The notes under the pieces are model-generated. The model saw nothing but the letters and a program-made list of their open reading frames with translations. It did no database searches and had not been told where the DNA came from. Positions 25,332-36,393 of a stretch of 64,000 nucleotides of DNA are shown here, piece by piece. Positions within the stretch are counted from its first letter, which is position 1. Every line of letters starts with the position of its first letter. The position numbers were made by a program, and so were the translations under genes. Source of the DNA: Gryganskiella cystojenkinii (lineage: Eukaryota > Mortierellomycota > Mortierellomycetes > Mortierellales > Mortierellaceae); assembly GCA_015852425.1 (NCBI GenBank), contig JAAAIG010000038.1, positions 28,464-92,463 of the forward strand. The letters are read 5' to 3'.

Positions 25332-26263
25332 TTACTTGGCAGCCAATTCAGCCTCGAGTCGCTTGATCTTTTCCCGATGCCGTACGATATCCTGACCCGT
25401 GATTTTAAGAGCCTTGTCCAGACGCTCAACTTCTTCCTGTTCTGCTTGAAGACTGAACTGGTGGTTGGGTGTCTTCTTCAAAGGAATGTTGGAGGATGTG
25501 TTCTCTTGAAGCAAGCTGTAAAACGTATCGATAGGCTCATTGAACACCTAAAAAACAAGCGACATTTTGAGTGAGTTTCCTGCTTCATATCTCGAGGGCA
25601 GTGTCGATATAAATGAGTTTTCAGACAGTAGCATTCTTACAATCTCCTCGTAATTGTAGCTGGTGACAGGTTTTTGCTTCGGCCAGGGGTTTCCGAGACC
25701 ATCTTCCTCGTAGGGGTGCAATTTGAGATGGTGGTAAAGCGTCAAGGGCTTTTCGCCACTGACAGGATTGAAATGGATCTTGATGATGATATCAAACTCG
25801 CCCCATCCTGTCTCTGTGACCTCGAAAGGAGGCTTTTCGATCACTGTAATGAAAAGTAGAGCAAAGCTGTTAGCGATAACTTGCATTGAATCATTGCTTG
25901 CTTTTTGATTCTTTGGTGGCGGAGCAAATGATTTCCTGGGGGGTTATTTTACCTCTGTTGGGGTTCTCATAAGTGTCGTGAAGCTTGAAGGCGACCTTGC
26001 GAATGAGGTAAGTGATATCCTCATTGTTGATGCCCCTGACAGAGATAGTCCAGCGATGTGTATGGTCCGAGTCGTTGACTTTTTTTCCCGAGAGGGGTGT
26101 GGCAGAGTTTCCGTAAATGATGGGTCTCGAAACAGAGATGCCCTTTTTGTTTTGAACAAAAGATTTGTTTAGTTTCTTGTTGATTTTGTCACAGAGTCCT
26201 GGTGTTTCCGGTCAGAAATGACTGATCCTTTGATGGTACCTTCATGCGCTTGATAGATGTCAT
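25332..26263 (-). CDS. YAF9: YEATS-domain chromatin reader, Yaf9/GAS41 type
   Basis: Nuclear subunit shared by the NuA4 acetyltransferase and SWR1 remodelling complexes; the YEATS domain reads acylated histone lysines. Minus-strand exons are 26263-26240, 26142-25953, 25843-25641 and 25547-25332, all phases consistent, giving 210 residues. Exon 1 is only 24 bases (MTSIKRMK). The join yields [15 protein letters not shown], which fits Yaf9 closely. YEATS landmarks follow: [39 protein letters not shown] and [10 protein letters not shown]. The YEATS fold closes with [18 protein letters not shown]-terminal coiled coil ([16 protein letters not shown], then [14 protein letters not shown]), typical of Yaf9/GAS41, mediates complex assembly. 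The gene diverges from the aldehyde dehydrogenase with about 240 bases between start codons. Confidence 0.95.
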
Positions 26264-26503
26264 GTCTGTTATTCCTGTCCTGTCCTGTCTTGCCTCCTTT
26301 GTGTCCTTGGGTTGAATTTGGAGTCTTGGGAAAGAAAGAGATGTCCAAATGATCAGTTTTGGCATGCAAGATATTCCAATGCACGTGACTTTGGATTAGG
26401 GCCGAGCTGGAAGCGTGTGCATGTCCCACTCAAAACCATCGTCACCAATTCGTTCCCACACTTTCATTCACTTGCTGTGCTACGCTGTGCTATTGTTGTT
26501 GTC

Positions 26504-28117
26504 ATGTTTACACGCATAGGTTCTTCTTCTTTTCTTTCAATTCCCCGTCTCTTCACGCCTCGTTCTGCATTCCCACGCCAACCTCGCCTCTTTAAACCTA
26601 CCTCGATTGCATCCTACTCTTCAAAGACACACGCCATGTTCTCCATCCATTCACCCAAAGGCCCCGTCTCATTCCCACACTTTGTCGGCCCCTTCATCAA
26701 CGGTGCCTTCCAACCCACCCTCGCTGCGACACCCACGACCCGTGCTCTCTTGAACCCCTGCACAGAAGACCTCATCGTCAACGTGAACGAAGCCTCGCCC
26801 GAGGATGTCGACAACGCCGTCAAGGCTGCTCAACAGGCCCTCAAAGGCCCCTGGAAGGATTTCACGGGCAAGAAGCGTCGTAACCTCTTGCTGTCTATCG
26901 CGGACACGGTAGAGAAACACATCTCAGAACTGACTGTCCTCGAAGCTGCCTGTGGCAAGCCTTTTGAGGAGGCTCGTTTTGATATCGAAGAAGTCATCGA
27001 GTGCTTCCGTCATTTCGCTGGTTTCGCAGACAAGATTCATGGATCGAGCTTTGCAACCGAGGAAGATCACAAGTCGTACACGCTCCGCAAACCCGTCGGT
27101 GTCTGTGGTCTGATTACCTCCTTCAACTACCCTTTAGTCCTGGCCGCATGGAAGATTGCCCCTGCTCTGGCCTGCGGAAACACAATCTTGCTCAAGCCTG
27201 CTCCCCAGACTCCTCTTTCATCCTTGATGTTGGGAGAGTTGATCGCCAAGCACACGGATATGCCCCGGGGTGTCTTTAATGTCCTGCCCGGAGGTGAGGC
27301 CGTCGGTAGTGCGATCGTGAACCATATGGGTATTCACAAGTGTAGTTTTACTGGATCCGGTAACGTTGGTCGCAAGGTCATGGCCGGTGCCGCAACCAGT
27401 AACATAAAGTCTGTCACCTTGGAGTTGGGAGGCAAGAGCCCCTTGATCGTTTTTGCAGATGCGAACCTCGATCAGGCCGTCGAGGATGTCTTTGGTGCCA
27501 TCTTTTCCAACATGGGTCAGAATTGTTGCGCCGGATCCCGTCTCTTCCTCCAAAAGGGAATCGAAGAGGATTTCTTGAAAAAGTTGAAGAGTCGAGTCGA
27601 GAAAGTCAAGATTGGTAACACGTTGGATCCTGCATTCGATTTCGGTACCATGGTCGATCGAGTCCAGTTTGAGCGAGTAATGGGGTTCTTTGATAGGGCC
27701 AAGAAGGAAGAGAGCAAGTCCAAACTGTTGATCGGGGGCAAGCGATTCGGCGAAAAGGGGTACTTTGTCGAGCCCACGATCTATTATAACGTAGACGAGA
27801 CCTCGACTTTGGCTGTCGACGAGATCTTTGGCCCAGTCCTCTCGGTGATGAAGCCCTTTTCGACGATCGAGGAGGCCCTGGAGAGAGCAAATGCGACTCC
27901 GTATGGTTTGGCCTCTGGTGTCTGGACCACGAACCTGACCAAGGCTGAAAGATGTATCCAAGAATTGGAGACCGGGGTGACCTGGGTCAATTGTTATAAC
28001 TTGTGTTCAAGTCACTTGCCCTTTGGGGGTGTCAAAGAGAGTGGCTTTGGCAAGGATCTGGGAGCCGAGTCCCTGGCCGAGTATTCGACAATCAAGGCCG
28101 TCACCATCCGCGTGTAG
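26504..28117 (+). CDS. NAD(P)+-dependent aldehyde dehydrogenase
   Basis: Oxidises an aldehyde to the acid. It is a single-exon gene of 537 residues in the ALDH superfamily. The catalytic Cys is in GQNCCAGSR (about residue 341) and the general base Glu in LELGGKSP (about residue 307), 34 residues apart as usual. The Rossmann motif FTGSGNVG and the C-terminal ESGFGKDLG are also seen. The first 44 residues are rich in Arg, Ser and Phe and lack acids, like a mitochondrial presequence. A second in-frame ATG at 26636 (residue 45, MFSIHSPKG) would give a cytosolic form. The sequence most resembles the betaine-aldehyde / aminobutyraldehyde group of ALDHs, but the substrate cannot be fixed from sequence alone. 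Confidence 0.95.
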   Translation: MFTRIGSSSFLSIPRLFTPRSAFPRQPRLFKPTSIASYSSKTHAMFSIHSPKGPVSFPHFVGPFINGAFQPTLAATPTTRALLNPCTEDLIVNVNEASPEDVDNAVKAAQQALKGPWKDFTGKKRRNLLLSIADTVEKHISELTVLEAACGKPFEEARFDIEEVIECFRHFAGFADKIHGSSFATEEDHKSYTLRKPVGVCGLITSFNYPLVLAAWKIAPALACGNTILLKPAPQTPLSSLMLGELIAKHTDMPRGVFNVLPGGEAVGSAIVNHMGIHKCSFTGSGNVGRKVMAGAATSNIKSVTLELGGKSPLIVFADANLDQAVEDVFGAIFSNMGQNCCAGSRLFLQKGIEEDFLKKLKSRVEKVKIGNTLDPAFDFGTMVDRVQFERVMGFFDRAKKEESKSKLLIGGKRFGEKGYFVEPTIYYNVDETSTLAVDEIFGPVLSVMKPFSTIEEALERANATPYGLASGVWTTNLTKAERCIQELETGVTWVNCYNLCSSHLPFGGVKESGFGKDLGAESLAEYSTIKAVTIRV

Positions 28118-28780
28118 CCAAGTTAATAGCAATAGCAAATAAATAGCAACATTCAGAAAGAGAAGAAAAAAACATGTCATTGGATTTGTTGGGCACGCGA
28201 CCCATTACCAGATCATTCATGAAAGTAAGAAAAGAGAGACAACTATAGATGCAGGCACAAAAACATTTCTTACGAGAACACACACACATGGGCAACCTCA
28301 CGACCAGCTCATATGCTCTTTTTTTCTGCAATGCCGCTTCACTTCACCCTGTTTTCCCTGCATCGTGTCTGTCTGTCAGATCGTCTGTCAAAACCTGACT
28401 CTCGTATCTGGGCACAGCAGACAAAGAAAATAAAACGCATTTTTGTCCTCTCCCCTTTCTCTCATTAATTCGCGATCTACCAGTCAATTTTCCTCCTTTT
28501 GTTATTCCCCGTTCATCCTTTTTTTGGATTCCTTCTCTTCTCACTTTTTCTTTCCTTCCTTCCCTTCCTCCATTCACCTCCTCCTTTCCTTTTTTCGCAA
28601 CCACTTTATTCTACTCCTCATTTTTCTGAACCAACCTTTCATCTTAGCTACAACTCTTCACCAATTCCGTAACTATCTCTTTCTCCCACTCTCCCTCCTT
28701 CATAATCAGCCTGCGATCGCATAACAGCATCCGGCGACAAGCAAGACACACACACACACGCACATACACGCACGCACTAG
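28118..28780. other. Spacer upstream of an unknown membrane protein
   Basis: Mostly pyrimidine-rich promoter DNA. It ends in a CA/CACG-rich run (28746-28777) directly before the next start codon. I see no gene. Confidence 0.5.
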
Positions 28781-30006
28781 ATGTTGATACTCACTCACCT
28801 TCAAAAGGACGACAGTTTGGTGAGTTCTATTAGTGTCTCTTTTTGACAAGGACACCACCAGAGTAAAAAAAAAAAAAAAAACAATGAAACCAGGTCGGAC
28901 AGATTCGAATGAGAAAAAGAACTGCCAAGGCGTCCTCGTGTTTCGCTCCCAATCTGCTGATAGAAATACCCGGCTATCTTTTTTTCTGCCTTATCTATTT
29001 CGGAACTAACCTGTGCTTTCACAACTAGGTCCCATTACTCCCTTACGCTTCCGGATGTCTCCTCGCCAGTGTCTTGTTGACGATCTCTGGGATCGCGGAA
29101 ACACACCCGCAAGCCTTGCAGCTCTCGACTCAACTGATCCAGCTCGGTTGGCTGCTCTTACAGATCCAGGGGGTCATGTTGGTCTGGCGGTTTGGCACTC
29201 GAGGCCAAGCCATGGCATTATTCAAGGTCTGGTTGGTCTCAGTGCAGTTGTTAGATGTCCATCGGCGGTATCTAGTGATGTTCATCGCCGGCTTGAACCT
29301 GAACAGTGCTGCGGTGATGGGTCAGCACTCTGCATCGTCAACATTGTCATCGGTATGGGGATCAGCACAAGTTGTCGCCTCTGATGGATCAGACTTCAGC
29401 TGGATCAAAAGCAGTAGCAGCGGTCTTAATGGACGAACGAGCAGAGATCTGGGCTTGACAGCAGCGACAACAGGATACCCTAATCTAATCCAAGAGGCTG
29501 GACCCTCGAGTGTATTGGGATCAATCCGAGCTTATTACACAGCCATGGTCTGCAGCGCGGTTCCTGGACTATGCACCAACAGTTCTCCCTGCACGTCTTT
29601 GATCTTTGGAGGATCATCATCGTCGTCCTCAGTGTCAAATTCGAATGTCTTCGATCACGATCCAGAAGCCATGACAGTGGGCACAGCAGGGATGCAAGAG
29701 ATGGAGTACCAAGTTGTCTTTGAAATCCTGGCTGGGCTCGGGATGAGTGCGTTGATGGTCGCAGTCTGGTTGTGGATGACGGCTCTGCAGGCAGGGTCAG
29801 CTCATCCAACCTCCTTAAACCAGATGCCACCGTCGAGTTTGCAAAGTCGGATCCATCGAACAGTCAAGACGATCCAGAATAAAGCTCACTGCTGGAGAGT
29901 GCTCCTGGAAGACGCTGTGGATTTGGTCCTGGAACAAGTGACCAAGGTCCATCACGGAAGAGCCGTGGAAGAAACAAAAGAGAAAAAAAGAGCCATCGTA
30001 GGCTAA
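28781..30006 (+). CDS. Predicted multi-pass membrane protein, unknown family
   Basis: Not recognised. Exons are 28781-28819 and 29029-30006, phase 0, giving 338 residues. The intron has a CTAAC branch point near 29008. Exon 1 codes only 13 residues. Four hydrophobic segments can be seen: LPYASGCLLASVLLTISGI, IQLGWLLLQIQGVMLVW, VWLVSVQLLDVHRRYLVMF, and after a long Ser/Gly-rich loop EILAGLGMSALMVAVWLWM. The loop holds a Cys pair (PGLCTNSSPC) that could form a disulphide, suggesting an outside face. The C-terminus is basic (KEKKRAIVG). It lies 250 bases before another unknown gene on the same strand, and I treat them as separate because a stop and a CT-rich leader intervene. The small first exon is the least certain part. 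Confidence 0.7.
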
Positions 30007-30253
30007 GTTGAGGCCATGGAGATCTGGAACCGATTAAAGCGTCTTGATTTTTGCGGTCGAGCCATTTCTCCTCTCTTTGAGCCTAAGCTAAAAAAGACCG
30101 TCACGAATAAAAAAAAGTTTCCTTTCTGCACTCGAACCAAAAAAAAAAAAAGGGTCTTTGCTTCTTCTCTCTTATCTTCTATCCTTTCTCCACAACCATC
30201 TCATTCCCTTACAACAGCTCTCCCTGTATATATTTCCAGACACTCTCAAAATA

Positions 30254-32093
30254 ATGGACATGGATGTCGACAACATGGATACTGCGTTCCTAAAAAGCTG
30301 GAGTGAAGTCCTCCGTCGGACCGATCCACTTCTCTGGAGTCTGGCCATGGATTCGCAACCGCTCTCCGGCCCAGTCTCTTCCTCAGTATCATCTGCACCC
30401 TTCAACTGCAATGCAATCCACAGTCAAGCACTCTTTCCCTCAGATTTCGATCATCAACTCTTACCCACACAGTCGAAGCTCTTGACCTCTTCTTATCCTG
30501 GATCACATTCTCACTCTCATGCAAAAGGATCGATAGCGCCCCAAGCGCTGGGGATCAGCAACAGCAAATTTTGTCAATCGCTCCTTGACCCTAATCCCTC
30601 TCATGCACTGGACTGGCTCAAGTGCTTGATCCTCACCCGGCATGGGGACGAGGACGACTCTTCCGGGACCCAGATGGATCATCGTCAAAGAAGCCACAAC
30701 CACGAGGTGACGAGATCCCGATTGGGTGCATTGAGTGCGACAACAACAAAAAATCAACCACAAGACTTTGGGCCAGTAGGGCAAGGTAGGGGGAAAGACA
30801 AAATGTTAAACACGAAAAACACCTTTCCTCACATTCACATTCCCACCGCTTTCTGCGAGTTTCCCGTCGGAACCCTTCGCTTTGGAGAAGAGCATCTCTA
30901 CTCTCTACTTTTCGTTTCTTTTCTTTTCTTTTCTTTTCTTTTCTTTTCTTTTCTTTTCTTTTCTTTTCTTCGTTTCTCCGATACCACCATGGAAGATGGA
31001 ATCGGGCTGGCGATAAGATAAGCAATTTTCTAACTACTTTTTGCTTTTGTATTTTGTGCTTTCAACAGCTATCGCAAGGAGAACTCGAACAGTGCACGCA
31101 AGTCAAAGTGCATCTACAAACGAGTTTTCGACTGGATCGTCTTCTTCTACTACAACAACAGCAACGACAGCAGGGTCAGGCATTGTGGGCGCGGGATCTC
31201 GTCCTCAAGTATTGTCAGGGAACAACGTCTCTCACCATGCTGAATCGGCAGGTGCAGGATTTGGCTCTGAAAACCATACTCTTTCAACATCACAGTCAGG
31301 CCACCGTCATGCCTCTGCTGCCGCTGTTGTGACTGTAGCTATTGTGTCACCTGCGGTTTCGGATTCTGCTTTAGCGTCCACAACAATGCCTTCGGATATG
31401 GTCGGATCCGAGTCTATGCATCATGCTATGAAATCGTCCTCGGATCTGAATCCAGTGGCGCCACCACTTCCGATGACCTCGACTTCGGGATCCATAAGCA
31501 GCAATAACGCAACCCCAGCGTCCAACTCTTCACTACCCTCCACTTCTTCACCTTCTCCTTCTACTTCTACTTCTTCTTCTTCTCCCTCCTCTTCCACCTC
31601 GCCTACCAAAACGACAAACCCCACTCCTTCGTCCATTCTGTCCTCGACGTCCGACAAAACGACAATTATCCTCTCACAACTCACGCTGGAAAAAATTGGT
31701 CAAGCGGTTCAGAACGGCATGATCTACTCTAAGGATGCGACCATGGCTTTTTTTTACCGGACTTTTTCACCAACGTATCGGGTCAGCCAAATGTATATTG
31801 ATTCCTGGACGAACGGCCAACAACGTCGAGGGATCGAGCGGATGCAGAAATCGGTAGTGAATGGGAATGCATTCGCGTTGGTCAAGGGTGCGACAACTCA
31901 CATGAAGGATGTTTGGAATCAGGTCAAGGCCGCTTATAAGGTCAAGGCTGCGAATGCCAAAAGGGAAGCAGCTCGTATTCAGGCTGCAAAGGAGGCCAAG
32001 ACGAACACCGCTGCCACTGCCGCTAAAAAAGATCAGAAAACTATGAAGGATGGCGCCAAGAATGCCGGTGGTTCGGAGAAGAAGCCAGAGTAA
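30254..32093 (+). CDS. Ser/Thr-rich protein, unknown family
   Basis: Not recognised. Exons are 30254-30785 and 31069-32093, phase 1, giving 518 residues. The N-terminal third has a short acidic start (MDMDVDNMD), then Ser/His-rich sequence. The middle is a long low-complexity Ser/Thr/Pro stretch (about residues 290-350). The only region with a folded look is at the C-terminus, about residues 370-480: ILSQLTLEKIGQAVQNGMIY, then FFYRTFSPTYRVSQMYIDSW, and a Lys/Ala-rich helix (VKAANAKREAARIQAAKEAK) that would form a basic coiled coil. The intron contains a TTTTC microsatellite. Several ATGs cluster at the start, and I chose the first after the CT-rich leader. Confidence 0.7.
30916..30970 (+). 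repeat. TTTTC microsatellite inside an intron
   Basis: About eleven near-perfect TTTTC units lie in the intron 30786-31068 of the Ser/Thr-rich gene, about 100 bases before its acceptor. Confidence 0.9.
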
Positions 32094-32386
32094 TGAACTA
32101 AACTGCTATCGAACAACCACCTCCAACCGACACTCCGACACCCTCTCATCTCTTATGCACTGCTGCTTTTTCCCTTAGAAACTCTAGAATAGACTATACT
32201 CCTCTCAAAAAATCAAGAGAAATGTAAATGCAGCGAAGTTATTGTACAGAAGCTATCGAGGACATTTATTACGAAAAGAAAAAAAGAAACATTACAAAAA
32301 TACGCCAATCATTCATAAAGGCGGAGGGTAACCGATTTCACTTCACAGTTTGTTTTTTTTGACAAACAAAAAAAAAAGGACGCTCC

Positions 32387-33617
32387 TTAGAAGAACTTGA
32401 AGTGCTTGTGGTGATGGTGATGACCGTGATGGTGATACTTGTGGTGTTTGTAGTGCTTGTAGTGCTTGTGCTGGAAAAAAAGGAAGCAATATGCCAAATG
32501 TGAGTAACGGAAGCAATGTTAAAGATGTCTTTAAGATGCGGCTCCTCGTTTTTACCTTGTGATGACCATAGTGGTGATGGTGACCATGGACGGGAACTAC
32601 ATGCTGAATCACGCTAAAAGATTCAAAGGAGGCACAAAAAAAAAAGGTCAGAAGTCATACAAGAACTTGCGCGCCCCAAAAATAAAATAAAAAATGTGCG
32701 ACTATTTTCTGAGGATCCATTTTCTGTGAACCTACTGGGCGTGGTGCATTGGTTGATGATGCCCATGGCTCGCATGGTGAAGCGCGCCCATAAGCAAAGC
32801 CCCGGCTCCGGCACCAGCGACCATTCCGCCTGAGACGTGAGGCATTCCGTGATGTTGTACAGGAGGAGCGTAACTCATTGCCTGAGGAGGAGCTGGTGCA
32901 TACATGGGCTGCTGGGGATACGGTTGCGCCGGGTAGTAAGGTTGTTGGGGTACTCCATATGGTGACGGAGCCGCTCCATAGGGAGCGCCAGGCGCAGGTG
33001 GGGGATGCTGTGGGTACTGCGATGGAGGATAAGCGGGTTGACCATATCCAGGTTGAGGCTGAGGGTGGTGTGCGTATGCGCCAGCAGCCGCGCCGAGCAT
33101 ATTCCCGAAACCTTTTTCAGTCGCTGGTGCAGTCGTCGCAGGACTGGCGCTGGGAGCAGCAGAATAAGGCGGAGGAGCGGCCGTCGCCCTCGGGTCTTCC
33201 CATTGAGTCTTGCCAGAAGCGGTTTCTGTGATTATTGAAGAGCAAAAGAAAGGAGGCAAGAGTGGCCGAGCACGGGTTTAGTATTGGAGTTTCGACGTCG
33301 CGGTCGAACAGGTTTCACTTATATTGCGGACTGGACAAAGAGATGGACATCACTTACCGACGTAGAAGTAACGCTTGTGGTTGGCGTCGTATTGAGAGAT
33401 CCTGGTTGGAATGGAAGCGACAAAACAGAGAATGGCGCAGAGGGTAATGAGCGGAGAGTGTGCGGAAACAGATGAGGGGTTTTTTTGTTAAGGGACGAAC
33501 GAGAGCACACTCAAGTTGCGAAGCCGCAATACAACAAAAATACAGGAACCGAGATAAAATGATAGAGGGAAGGGAAGGATGTCTTTCTTACCAGCCGGCG
33601 GGAAGAGGTGCTTCCAT
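32387..33617 (-). CDS. WW-domain protein with Pro-rich middle and His-rich tail
   Basis: Probable adaptor that binds proline-rich partners. Minus-strand exons are 33617-33592, 33401-33358, 33225-32736, 32613-32556 and 32470-32387, all phases consistent, giving 233 residues. The first three exons join into one WW domain: LPAGWISQYDANHKRYFYV, then ETASGKTQWEDPR, with both signature Trp residues and the closing Pro. The middle is Pro/Tyr/Gln/Ala-rich with PPY-like repeats (AAPPPYSAAPS), followed by a Gly/Ala helix (GGMVAGAGAGALLMGALHH). The last two exons code a striking His/Lys/Tyr tail (HGHHHHYGHHK, then HKHYKHYKHHKYHHHGHHHH) that could bind metal ions. WW plus PPY motifs in one chain allow self-association. 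Fungal proteins of this layout exist but have no assigned role that I know of. Confidence 0.85.
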
Positions 33618-34533
33618 TTTGAATGAGAGAGCGAGAGAGAGGGAGAGATGTGGTTTTTGTGTATGGGGAGGAAAGAGAGAAAAGAGAGATGGTCGGGTGA
33701 TGGAGAAAGAAGTAAAAGAGAGAAATAAGAAGTCCAGGAAAGAACAGAAAAAGAGGCAAAAGGGAGGGGAGACGAGCCACGAACGAAAAAAAAATGGAAG
33801 AGTGGGAACGCTCTTTTGGAGCTTTGGCGAATGAGGCTCAGCCACACTGCCTTTTGCCAAGGAACCAAGCTCGGTATCCCAGTTCTTTTTTTGGGTGGGC
33901 TGTGTGTGTTTGTGCCTGAAGTCACATGATTCGAGCTTGCACACCCGAAATAAAGTGCAGTCGTCTCTGTGAATACAACGACCATTGACAGTCATTGACA
34001 GCGTTACAAAATGCTCTCTGCTGCAAGGTTTGATTGTTATTGTCCTCAACAACCACAAACCCGCTAGACTGTCTTGAGGATGAGAGCCGTGACCCAAAAC
34101 GTAATATTTTTTTTTCCTTGTGCGCTTCTCCTTCTTGGCTCTCTGTGAACAAGTCTGTGTTCCCCTAGTCCCTCTTTCCCCTCTCTTTGTTGGGTTCCTT
34201 CCTCTCCCTCCTCCCCCTTCCATCTCCATCCCACAGCTCCATCTCTCATCTTTGTTTCTTCCATCCTTCACTCCCTGTTTCTTTTTCTTTTTTCTCTTTT
34301 TTTTCAATTCGAACGCGACCTGGACCTTTGTCTGCAGTAACGGTCTCTGCTCCTTCTGTCCTGTCGTCGCGAACTATTAAACGAACAGAAAAAGAAGAAA
34401 CGACGGTTACTCATTCCTCTCCCCTGTTTCTTTTTTCTCATCCCCTTCTTTTCCTCATTTCATGTCCACATCCTTTCTCTTTCTATTCCGACTTTATTCT
34501 TAATCACTCTCCTGGGCAATCAACTCTTGCAAG
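33618..34533. other. Divergent spacer, WW gene and four-pass membrane gene
   Basis: About 900 bases of promoter DNA shared by divergent genes. Long purine-rich and pyrimidine-rich tracts create false open frames on both strands. I see no gene. Confidence 0.55.
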
Positions 34534-36393
34534 ATGTCCGAGCCTTCGGTCTTCTCCTCTCACCAAGACGCGGCGTCGTCTCGGTCCGCAGACAATATTA
34601 TGGCGGCTGGCCGCCCAAATATCTCTCCTTCGTCTTCGCCGCACCTTCAGCCCCAACCTTCTCAGAAGGAAGAATACGACGAAGACGAACAACAATATCA
34701 GCAGCAACAACAACAACATATTCAACGGCCAATCAGTACTGTCTCTGAGGTCTATGACCTGAACCAGGCCGGGTCCTCGGCTGCACTCGGTCAACATCAT
34801 GAATTTGAGCATAGAGGACAAGACGAGGAGGAAGTGTACCAGCGCGACCATCGTGCTGCTAGTCCCCAACTAGACCAAGAACACGGACAGGGTCCTGCCG
34901 TCGACGCCTCCCAGCTTCGCGACCTGGATGCCGTCCATCCTAATTCACCCACGCTCAACCAACATCAACTTTCCAAATACAGAGCCTTCCGTCTTCTAGT
35001 CATGAGGATGGCGACGGTTCCAAGATTGCAGATTTTCTGGGGTCTGTTGGCACTCTTTGGAAACATGTCCTGGATGGCCATCACACCTGCATATGCATTC
35101 AGGTATGGGATCTCGCATACCGCAACACACGAGGTCAAATGTTTCAGCTTTCAAGGGTGGAGTGGAAAGATTCAGGTACCGGAGGTAACCCCCGATTTTT
35201 CTTCTCTGCCTCTTTACTCCTCTATCTAGAAACAAGCTGGGCCCTACTCCTTACTCTAATCCATCATATACCTTTTGTAAGTGGAAAAAAGGTCGCTGCT
35301 TTTACAGCATAATTGCCTCTTTTTACTGAACACTTATGCTTATTTGCACGCGTATTTATATCTAGTCCTCATCGCCACCGTTGGAACCTCGCTTGCAGCC
35401 ATTTGGCAATCCCTCTGTCCAGTCTTAATCCGACAAAGTCAACGTTCCATGTTTCCCAGGATAATCAACCATCCAGCAACCCAAACCACGACCATCGTCG
35501 TCTCTGTTCTTCTCACCGCCTGCAATTTCCTGAGCTGGATTGTCTTGGCATCTTACAAGGATGGAGCCAAAACCAACTGTCATGAAGGGCCCAACTCAAA
35601 CGTCAGTGGATACGTGATGCAATGTAAAGGAGTCAACGTCGCGATCGTCTTGGATGTCATCGTCTTCTTGTTATGGATCCCAATTTCTCTAGTCATTGTC
35701 TGTGGCACGGTCGAGCGTGGATTGTGGTGGTGGGGCGAAGATGATGGCTGGGCTCAAGGAGATGTCATGACCAAAGGCGCTAACATGATGTCCGAAGAAG
35801 AGTTTGATATGAAGATTGGCCTCGGAGGACGGTCTAGGATGCGCCGGAACAACGGATCCCAGGAACGGATCCCTCATTCTCAGGTGATTGAACGTCCCAA
35901 GCCCGCGTTCGTCACGCCGATTGCGTCCCAGTTCCAGTCCTCAGGCGCAGGCACGGACATGGAGGCGGCCGAGGACGATTTCGGAGAAGGAACCCCATCC
36001 AGCTACCGGAGGCATCATCAACAACGACAGCAGCCCCTGCAACAGCAGCAGCAACATCACCAACAGGAACAGCAAATTCAGCAAGTACCTAGAGGATTGG
36101 TTCGAAAAGCATCCAATACCTCCCTCGCGCCATCGCTCTCGGGCAGACTTTCCTCGTTTTTCGGCGCAGGTTGGAGCAGTGGTCCTATGCCTCCGCCAGA
36201 AGAACAACCGCCCATGCCGACGATGCCAGCGCAGTATCGTCCAGAGCGGTCGCGACTCAACCAGGAGCATTCTATGGCCGCCTCGGAGACTTCAGGTGAG
36301 CAGGATGGCGAAGGTGCAGGCGACAAAAGATCTATTCATGGCGATGCCTACGCGACTCAATGGCACAACCGCCGTTACGACGATTGGTCGTGA
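34534..36393 (+). CDS. Predicted four-pass membrane protein with polar tails
   Basis: Not recognised. Exons are probably 34534-35184 and 35308-36393, phase 0, giving 578 residues. The donor is GTAACC, with an alternative GTACCG nine bases upstream. The N-terminal 150 residues are polar and Gln/Asp/Glu-rich. Four hydrophobic segments follow: IFWGLLALFGNMSWMAI, YLHAYLYLVLIATVGTSLAA, IVVSVLLTACNFLSWIVLA, and VAIVLDVIVFLLWIPISLVI. Cysteines lie in the loops after segments 1 and 3 (EVKCFSFQGW; TNCHEGPNSN, then MQCKG), consistent with an outside disulphide. The C-terminal 230 residues are cytoplasmic-looking, with Gln/His runs and several possible phosphosites (RKASNTS). Topology resembles tetraspan proteins in general, but I see no tetraspanin CCG motif. 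Confidence 0.75.

Noticed and set aside
33488..34307. Overlapping frames on both strands between the WW gene and the membrane gene
   Set aside because: They come from purine/pyrimidine tracts, have no family features, and lie in a divergent promoter.
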